A program made the position numbers and the translations under genes. Shown in pieces: positions 55,801-64,000 of a stretch of DNA of 64,000 nucleotides. Under the pieces are notes generated by a model, which saw nothing but the letters and a program-made list of their open reading frames with translations, did no database searches and was not told the DNA's origin. The DNA lies in contig CM030714.1 of NCBI GenBank assembly GCA_017979445.1, forward strand, positions 47,073,220 to 47,137,219, in the 5' to 3' direction. Source of the stretch: Akebia trifoliata. Lineage: Eukaryota; Streptophyta; Magnoliopsida; Ranunculales; Lardizabalaceae. How positions within the stretch are numbered: position 1 is the stretch's first letter; the number at the start of each line of letters is the position of its first letter.

Positions 55801-58800
55801 CCCAATTGTTGGACTAGAAAGTCCGTTTGTATCCTCTGAGAGGCGTGTTTCCCATGAGGAGGATGCCTCTCGGATGGAGAGGAAACGCAAGGTATCCTAT
55901 AGTACTACAAAGTATCCACAGAAGTTCTTTTCTTGTCAATGATTAGATTAGTATTCAAGTATGTATTTACCTTGTACAGAGTGAAGAAGTGAGAATAGCA
56001 AGGGAAGTTGAAGCCCATGAGAAACGGATTCGGAAAGAGCTTGAGAAACAAGATATTTTGAGGCGAAAGGTATTCCTCTTAGCACTCATAAATTTGCATT
56101 TCGTGAAGTTCATTTGTTGTAGACTAACATCGCTAATCCTGTTATCTTATCTTAAGAGGGAAGAACAAATGAAGAGAGAAATGGAGAAGCATGATCGTGA
56201 AAGAAGGAAAGAAGAAGAGAGATTGATGCGTGAAAGGCAGCGAGAGGAGGAGAGATTCCAGAGGGAGCAAAGACGTGAACTTGAGCGAAGGGAGAGGTTT
56301 TTGCAGAAAGAAAGTTTGAGAGTAAGTAGGCAGCACCATTTTATATGGTTAGTCACTACACAAAAGTTCATATTTTCCAAGTTGAAGGATTATAGTCCTT
56401 TTTCTTTCTTATTTCAGGCTGAGAAATTGAAGCAAAAAGAAGAACACCGTAGAGAGAAGGAGGCAGCGAGACTTAAAGCTGCGAATGAGAGGGCTACTGC
56501 TCGCAGAATTGCCAAAGAATCTATGGAGCTTATTGAGGATGAGCGCTTGGAACTTATGGAGTTGGCGGCTTCTAGGAAAGGGTTTCCCTCTATAGTATCT
56601 CTTGACAGCGACACGTTGCAAAGCCTTGATTTATTCAGAGGTAGGTGTTGCATGCCATGTCTCATCAAGCATTCCTTCTAATCCATCTGCTATGTTGTTA
56701 ATGGTTCCTATTTAGGTTATCTAATACACCCAGCAAAATTAACTATCTAATCTGAATTATTTTTAGCAAATTGTCTTAAACCATGATTGAAATACTTCTG
56801 CAATTGATTGATTGAGGATCCTATATTTTGGTTTCCTTGCAATAAAATGGATAGACCATGATTTGTTCCCATGAAAATTTGTATATACTTTGAAACTTAT
56901 TATAAGTTGCTTGCCATATTATGAAAAATCTCTTTTGGTCTTGATAATGATCATCATCAAGCCCCTTATCTTGAAAAATTGGGTTCAGCTGAATGTATGA
57001 TTAGGATTCATAGTAAGACCTACCGACCGTTGTTGTCTGAGGCTTTCATCACATACCTTGTTTACATGTTTCTAGGAAATCATTTAGAGACAATATTAAA
57101 TATCTCATCCCAGTTCTCTTCAACACCATTTTATCACTTTGATGACAAGTGGGTACGTGGTACAGTTTTTTCCCATTTCAATTGATTTAAAAGGAATTGG
57201 CGTTTGCTAGCTTAACAATTCTCTACTTTGTTCTGTTGGCATCATTTGATAAATGAAAAAACTGTGCCAAATACCCAGTTTTTCTCATTTGGATTTTATG
57301 TACTTTACTATGTCTCTTGCCAATGATACTCTATATGATATTATCCTATTTTTTTCTATCCAATTCTTTATTTTTGGTAACTGGATCGTCTTGTTTTGAC
57401 TTGCACATTTGTATTTTTTATCATTTGAGAGGCTATAACAAGAATTTTCTTCTTTAGACATGCTGAGTACATTTCCTCCCAAGTCTGTGCAATTAAAAAG
57501 GCCTTTCGTAATTCAACCTTGGGCTGATTCGGAAGAAAATGTTGGGAACCTTCTCATGGTATGTGCCAATGATTTTTGTCTTGCACTTTTTTTGTTATTC
57601 TTTTTCTTTTGGATTCCCTTTCTATTTCCCTTGGCGTGGCTCTGGACGTACTGTGTGTCCATCTACGTATCTTGTTTCATGAGAAAGTGGTAGAATAATC
57701 TCGTCGATTCTGCATTTTCTGTTTGTCTGCTATCTTTGTTGGAGATTGAGTTTTAATCCAAGTTGTGCAGTAAATGCTACTTTTCAAGATTCTGAGGACA
57801 GAGAATGAATTTTATAGGTCTGGAGATTTTTAATTACTTTTGCCGATGTTCTTGAGCTCTGGCCTTTTACTCTTGATGAGTTTGTTCAAGCTTTGCATGA
57901 TTATGTAAGTTCTTTTACAGATTTATGTTTCAATTGAGTTCAGATCTTCCCAATTTGCTGCAATCATCATTTATTCATATAACTAGCTCCCTGCTCAATC
58001 TTGCATTTCAATTTCAGGACCCAAGGTTGTTGGGAGAGATACATGTTGCTCTTCTGAGGTCCATTATAAAGGATATTGAAGATGTTGCGAGAACTCCTTC
58101 TATTGGACTAGGATCGAGTCAAAATAGTGCTGCTAATCCTGGAGGTGGACATCCGCAGATTGTTGAAGGGGTATGCTCTTCTTGGCTGCTTTCTGCACTT
58201 CTGTTCCTAGTTATTTTGTTTATAAATGGTTCTTGTCCTAATGCCATTATTATATGTCTACTTTCTGTGTCAGGCATATGCATGGGGTTTTAATATACGT
58301 AGCTGGCAACGACACTTGAACCCATTGACATGGCCTGAGATATTGCGGCAGTTTGCATTGTCTGCAGGATTTGGGCCAAAACTGAAGAAAAGGAGTCTTG
58401 AACGGACATATTTTCGTGACGACAATGAGGTCCTTTCCTCCATTTCATAACTCCTGTTAATATACGCACTATGTATAGAAGAATTCTGTTTTGCAATCCA
58501 ACTCCTGAGTGTGGGCCTTATACTCTATTTTGTATTTTCTAGGATTTCCTTATTTATACACTTATAGGATAACTTTGTTCGAATGTGCAGGGTCATGATT
58601 GTGAAGATATAGTTTCTACACTACGCAATGGTGCGGCAGCTGAAAATGCTGCTGCTGTGATGCAGGAAAAAGGTTTTTCTCATCCACGCAGATCCAGGAA
58701 CCGGTTGACTCCAGGAACTGTTAAATTTGCGGCGTTTCATGTTCTTTCTCTTGAGGGAAGCAAGGGCCTAACAATATTAGAAGTTGCGGACAGGATTCAG

Positions 58801-61800
58801 GTAATTGTTCACTGATGTTGGATTACCACTATCGTTGTCTCTATTCTCTTTTCCTGAGATATTAATTTGTTTTTGTTCTATAAGAAATCCGGACTTCGGG
58901 ACCTTACAACGAGCAAGACACCCGAGGCATCTATTGCTGCTGCATTGTCGAGGGATGCTAACCTCTTCGAAAGAACAGCTCCTTCAACATATTGTGTACT
59001 GCCAGCTTTTAGAAGAGATCCTGCTGATGCAGAGGCAATACTATCAGCAGCCCGGGAAAAAATACAGATATTTGAAAGTGGCTTTTCGGATTCTGAAGTT
59101 GAAAAGGATGCAGAGGATGCTGATGATGTTGAAAGAGAAGATGATTCCGAATGTGATGTTGGTGAGGATCCTGAAGTTGATGTAGGTGGTACGATTGAAC
59201 ATGGAAACAAAGAAGTTTCCCCTTCCAAAGAAGCTCAAGCAACCGTTTTCTCAGGAAATGGGAACAGAGAGACTCTTTGCAATGAGATTGGAGAAACTCC
59301 ATGTAGTGATCTTGCCAATGCTGGGGAGGGTTTTTCTATGATTCTTTTGGAAGGTTCGAAGGAAATAAATAGTTCAGGTGCTACCATTGATCATTCCATT
59401 GATGTCACTGAGAACTGCAATGAAGCTAGTCTTCCTGATCAGGAGGACACGGAGATCGATGAAAGCTACTCTGGCGAACCATGGGTTCAAGGACTGATGG
59501 AAGGGGAATACTCTGATCTCAGTGTTGAGGAGCGTCTTAATTCCCTTGTTGCCTTAATTGGTGTAGCCATTGAAGGAAACTCAATTCGTGTCATTCTTGA
59601 GGTTGGTGCGACTTTCTCTGTGTCTGCGTGTGTTCGGGGGTGGGGTGGGGCGGGTTAGGGCATAAAATGGGTCGGATTTTATCTGAAATCTGAGTGATTC
59701 AAATTTAGCGGGTTTGGACTCATGCAGTAGACCCGAATACAACATGGGTCGGATATGGGTTGATATCCCTTGATTCGAGTTGGATACGAATCCATCCTTA
59801 TATCTGGCCAGATCCGAATGATATATTGCTTTGAATATTATACTTTTATGTTTTTTAAATATCTTTTTCTACTACTTTAATATGACATGGATTCTTATAA
59901 AATGAAAGAATTATAATACTGAAGTAGAATAATACAGCGATTATAAAGGAAATATAGCAAGAAAATGTTGAACGGTCCGAAATTATCCGACCCAAATCAA
60001 GTAATTTGGTCTGGTCGAATCTGGATTTAGTGAAAGTAAAATGTTTTGGCTATGATTTTAGTTATTAGGATAATAAAAAATCCAGATCTGGATATGGATA
60101 TATACTCAGATCCGGCCCAAACCTGACCCATTTTAAGCCCTAGGTGGGTTGTGGGTGTAATATAACTGGAGAGTTTTGCAGGAACGCTTGGAAGCAGCAA
60201 ACTCTCTCAAGAAGCAAATGTGGGCAGAGGCACAACTCGACAAAAGACGCATGAAAGAAGAGTATGTAACAAAGTCACAATATTCATCTTATATGGGGAT
60301 CAAGGCTGAGCAAAACCCTGCAAGTTTTGTTGTAGACGGCAACCAAAGCCCATTTGGTGTTGATAATAAGAATAATGATGCATCTTTCAACCCTGCTGTC
60401 AAGCAAGAAGGAATTCTTGATCCTCCCATTGCACCAAATTTTCTTAATAATTTGGGCCCAGACTTCTCTGCAGGCCCAGATAACCTCACTCAGCAGCATG
60501 GATATGCTGCAGAGAAGTCCCGCTCACAGCTAAAGTCTTACATTGGTCACAAAGCAGAAGAGATGTATGTATACAGATCTTTGCCTCTCGGTCAAGATCG
60601 CAGGCGTAATCGATACTGGCAGTTTGTTACATCTGCTTCTAGAAATGATCCTGGCTCTGGCAGGATATTCTTTGAATCTCAAAGTGGTTTCTGGAGGCTT
60701 ATTGATTCAGAAGAGGTAACGATCTCTGTTCAAGAAACTCTTTGATAGTTTAGTAAATTTTACCGTTATGCGGGTTTATGTGTATTTTTTTCCTCCTTTT
60801 CGAAAAGCTAATATTGCACACTACACTACTAGTGTACAAAACCATAATATTTAAAACTGAAAAAATAAAGCATTTGTCAAGTCAGTATAGTCTTTTTTTT
60901 AATGGGTAAGCTGGACTTGAACCCACGACCTCAAAGTTGCTTTGCAATGTGTCAAACCAACTGAGCTATGGTTCTGCGCCCAAGTCAGTATATTCTTACT
61001 TGAAGATTGAAAGAATTATTGTTTGAATTAGCATGAAAAGCTCTAGTAAAAGAGTAGTAGCAATTTATTTATCCACCAAAGAAAAATCCAGATAAATTTA
61101 AGATGTAGGGGGCCTTGATTTATTAAATTACTACTTTCAATATTGACAAGTTGATACTTTCGAGTTAAAACTTTTGATTTGATTCAACTCTTTGTTAGCT
61201 TAATTCTTGTATTATGTTGCATCATCTGTATTATTTATTCTTCATTCATTTGATTTTACTTGCAGGCCTTTGATGCTCTTTTGGCAGCTTTAGATACACG
61301 TGGAATAAGGGAAGCACATCTGCATTCAATGTTGCAAAAAGTTGAGATGTCCTTCAAAGATGCTGTTAGAAGGAACTTAAATTGCACCAGTGTTGTGGAC
61401 TCAGCTGGAGTTACTGTCAAAACCGAAGCTTCTGACATGGTTTCCAGTCCTGATGGCAATGAACAAATCGAAAGTCCTAACAGTACACCGTGTGATCGGT
61501 CTTCATCTTTCAGAATTGAGCTTGGTAGAACTGAAACCGAGAAAAATAATTCCCTCAAGAGATATCAAGATTTCCAGAAGTGGATGTGGAAAGAATGCTT
61601 CAATTCTTCAATATTATGTGCCATGAAATTGGGGAAGAAAAGATGCGTTGATCTCTTAGTCACTTGTGATTTCTGTTACAATTCTTACTTTTCCGAAGAC
61701 AACCACTGCCCTGTCTGCCATACAACTTTTGGGACCTTCGTTAACACAAGTTTTTCTGACCATGTGAATCAATGCGAAGAGAAACACAAGGTGGATCCTA

Positions 61801-63746
61801 GTTGGAATTTTCATGGATCAAATTCTTCTCTTCCTCCGAGGATTAGATTGCTCAAGGCACAGTTGGCTTTAATTGAGGTGAGGGGCATGATGTTTCTATT
61901 GAACAATTTAATTGTTTTCTTATATTTTGTGATACGTAACATGAAAAATCAGTATTCCAATACAAATTCTAGTTTGCATTTTTAAAAAAAAAATTCTAGA
62001 CATGGTCCATGGAATTTATGTTTTTAACTTTGCAGGTGTCTGTTCCACCAGAAGCGCTTCAACCTCATTGGACCGAGGACTATCGTAAATCTTGGGGTGT
62101 GAGATTGCACTCTTCATCATTATCAGAAGACCTTCTCCAGGTTTTCATTTTCTTTTCTTATTTTCCTGTAGTCACTTTTTGTCTTCAATAGGTTTCTTAG
62201 ATACTGTATGCCTTAATTAATTAGTACTACTGTGAAGCATGTAACTTTCCATCTTTCAGCACTTACCTATTATGAGATCGTAGTTGGGATTGTTCTTTGA
62301 GACATTGGCATAGTTCATTAACTATCTTATATTTTCTTTTTTTAAAGGTATAATTATATTATAAATTAAGAATTGAAGATGGTTTAGTTGACCGTCAAAA
62401 AGAAAGTGTACAAAGTTACCCTCCGTGTTACAAATTACATCCCATCTGAGAAGAAAGTCTTCAAAGAAGCTGCCCTTGAAATCCTCTACTACACGAATAT
62501 GATATCTTAATTGGGATTGTTCTTTGAGACATTGGCATCGTTCATTAACTATCTTATATTTTCTTTTTTTAAAGGTATAATTATATTATAAATTAAGAAC
62601 AGAAGATGATTGAGTTGACCATAAAAAAAGTATACAAAGTTACCCTCCGTGTTACAAATTACATCCCATCTGAGAAGAAAGTCTTCAAAGGAGATGCCCT
62701 TGAAATCCTCTACTACACGAAGAAAAGATAAGTTTCAAGATGCTGATGATTGTTTCCTAAACCGAATGCTCCTTCCTTTCAAACACACAAGAATCTTACC
62801 TTTCATAGTCCCCAACAAACAATAAAAGGTAGTAGCCAGTAGGGGTGATATAATCCTTACTCTTCAATCCATCTTCAATATGTTGTAGAAAATCCTTAAT
62901 TGGTCTACCCAAAAATCAATTCTTATCCAAAAATCCTATTTGGCTCTTGAGGTTTGGAGGTTGAAGGAGATGGAAATCTTAAGGCTGAGAACGGAAGTGG
63001 TAATCCTTCATCTTCAAGCTATTAACCTCTAGGGTGAGCTATTTTTAACCTGTTTAGTGTCATCTTCAATCCATCATTTTCTCCGTCTTGTAGAAACCTT
63101 TGAAATTTCTACCCAAAATTCCATCAGTATTCTACTTCTCCAAAAAACCTATCTTGTTCTTGAGGTTTAAAGGTTGAAGAGCATAAATCTCAAGCATGGA
63201 GAATAGTTGGCATGTCATAGCGGGGAGAGGAGGGTAGGCACTTCTCTTTCAGGTAATCATGCCTGGTTTTGTTAGGGGCATCTTTTGGCAGCTCAAGAGA
63301 CATTTATATAGATGGAAATATCCTAATCTTATGAGATTCCATTTATTATGTTAAGATTTCTTGTTGAATATTATTCCATATGCGTTGGTGCAATTATTTT
63401 TCTTGAGAACTTATCAACTTAGTTATATTGGTCTATATTTTGTTTGAGATTCTGACCCTTTGGAGTTAACATCGGTGTATGTCTGTTGCAGTTTATGACT
63501 ATTTTGGAGGGTACCATAAAACCAGACTGTCTATCTTCAAACTTTGAGACAACCAAGGAACTGTTGGGTTCCTCTGGTCCTCCGGGGTGTGCTGTTGATT
63601 TTCCTGGATCGGTCCCTGTACTTCCATGGGTACCTCAAACAACTGCTGCTGTAGCATTAAGGCTTATGGAACTTGATGCATCCATTTCTTACATGCTGCA
63701 TCAGAAGATGGAGTCTCATAAAGACAAGGAATCTGATGAATTCATT
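52885..63746 (+). CDS. RLT: RINGLET-type homeobox-DDT protein, 5' 17 exons (partial)
   Basis: Exons 52885-53005, 53097-53543, 54032-54114, 55475-55891, 55980-56069, 56157-56321, 56418-56640, 57458-57558, 57818-57904, 58018-58170, 58274-58429, 58591-58800, 58885-59601, 60182-60715, 61266-61877, 62036-62140, 63492-63746; 1492 codons, frame open, continuing past the window. Homeobox about 22-78 (KLGLTDRQLQMWFCHRRLKD); charged Arg/Glu coiled coil 357-490; DDT domain about 546-605 (RFLITFADVLELWPFTLDEF); WHIM-like 630-681 (NPLTWPEILRQFAL); HARE-HTH 712-790 (GTVKFAAFHVLSLEGSKGLT); WSD/D-TOX about 1128-1205 (LPLGQDRRRNRYWQF). This is the RLT1/RLT2 architecture, whose proteins partner ISWI remodellers CHR11/CHR17 in the nucleus and influence flowering. 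Exon 3 start is the least certain edge. RLT1 versus RLT2 not decided; most family members have about 1700 residues. Confidence 0.93.
59657..60141 (+). mobile_element. TIR element in RLT intron 13
   Basis: Ends AGGGCATAAAATGGGTCGGA and, on the opposite strand, AGGGCTTAAAATGGGTCAGG. Flanks GGGCGGGTT (59648-59656) and AGGTGGGTT (60142-60150) agree at 7 of 9. The interior is full of GGGTCGGAT/ATCCGACCC words in both orientations and is non-coding. It accounts for almost all of the intron. Confidence 0.7.
60893..60981 (-). mobile_element. tRNA-derived retroposon (minimal SINE or tRNA retropseudogene)
   Basis: On the minus strand an 89-bp insert carries Pol III box A TAGCTCAGTTGG (60957-60968) and box B GGTTCAAGTCC (60913-60923) and ends in an A8 tail. 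It is flanked by AAGTCAGTATAGTC (60879-60892) and AAGTCAGTATATTC (60982-60995), a 14-bp target duplication with one mismatch. Acceptor and T stems do not pair properly, so it is not a functional tRNA. It lies antisense in RLT intron 14. Confidence 0.75.
62284..62721. repeat. 227-bp tandem duplication in RLT intron 16
   Basis: TTGGGATTGTTCTTTGAGAC begins at 62284 and again at 62511. The two copies stay close for about 210 bases, through TACCCTCCGTGTTACAAATT to CCTCTACTACACGAA. Differences are scattered substitutions and small gaps. The rest of the intron to about 63250 carries dispersed-repeat fragments. Confidence 0.85.
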
Positions 63747-63797
63747 GTGAGTGCAAATTTTATTAATTTTTAGTTACACACTGCATAATGCACATTA

Positions 63798-63798
63798 A

Positions 63799-63842
<44 letters not shown>
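63798..63842 (+). repeat. (AAT)n microsatellite
   Basis: About 15 AAT units in RLT intron 17, 50 bases after the exon 17 donor. Confidence 0.95.
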
Positions 63843-63844
<2 letters not shown>

Positions 63845-63848
63845 GATA

Positions 63849-63940
63849 GTTACTATTGCCACACCAACTTTTACTAATGCCACACACTGTGCAATTCTTT
63901 GGTGATTGCTCTCTAAAAAAAGTTGGTATGGCAATAACAG
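63849..63940 (+). repeat. Short foldback in RLT intron 17
   Basis: GTTACTATTGCCACACCAAC with TTTT at the left, AAAAAGTTGGTATGGCAATA with ACAG at the right; arms 24 bp with few mismatches. The left arm phrase recurs at about 15825. Confidence 0.65.
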
Positions 63941-64000
63941 CTCTCTAAAAAATGGAAGCCCCTATTTCACCAAAATTTAACGCTTCTCTTTTAGAATGCA

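Noticed and set aside
60893..60981. Functional tRNA gene
   Set aside because: Box A and B are good, but acceptor and T stems do not pair, and the A-tail with target duplication shows retroposition.

Overview
The window is nuclear DNA from a flowering plant. The evidence is long GT-AG introns, plant-specific protein families (NAC, LRR receptor kinase, DMP/DUF679, RINGLET homeobox-DDT), plant retroelement primer sites (TGGTATCAGAGC type) and a very AT-rich intergenic background full of small transposons. Nothing points to a grass. The species cannot be named from the sequence alone.

Four protein genes are supported. From left to right they are: a NAC transcription factor on + (6129-9443, 3 exons, 325 aa); a HAESA-LIKE1-type LRR receptor kinase on - (16655-19964, 2 exons, 987 aa); a DMP/DUF679 membrane protein on + (43463-46605, 2 exons with a 2.5-kb intron, 212 aa); and the first 17 exons of a RINGLET (RLT1/RLT2-type) homeobox-DDT chromatin-remodelling subunit on + (52885-63746), which runs off the right edge. 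All four reading frames are intact and none forms an obvious pathway with its neighbours.

The rest is transposon-derived. There is a decayed Copia gag/pol copy with its primer-binding site (1-1430), several Copia-type LTR fragments, an LTR with an adjacent primer site (36982-37415), a LINE reverse-transcriptase fragment (13541-14640) and an RNase H fragment (47440-47870), and many small non-autonomous DNA elements. Three CACTA-like MITEs (5262, 13336, 38993), three to four PIF/Harbinger-like elements (11699, 30058, 40004, 48159) and several Mutator-like elements can be delimited. Many of these boundaries are fixed by target-site duplications that can be read directly.

The most unusual signal is a large family of imperfect palindromes of about 90-260 bp, with roughly 20 copies in 64 kb. 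The copies share a central apex (GAGATACA between two CATAAAT/ATCTATG half-sites) and usually an inner TGACGTG/CACGTCA step. Their outer arms differ from copy to copy, yet the two arms of any one copy match each other. Several copies have exact or near-exact 9-bp target duplications, which points to Mutator-like transposition. They are concentrated in the two introns of the NAC gene (four copies) and the single intron of the DMP gene (five copies in about 1.4 kb). A second remarkable element (34654-35031) is a 378-bp palindrome made of two smaller palindromes. Exon edges were chosen from reading frame and GT-AG sites; repeat edges without a target duplication are good to a few bases only.
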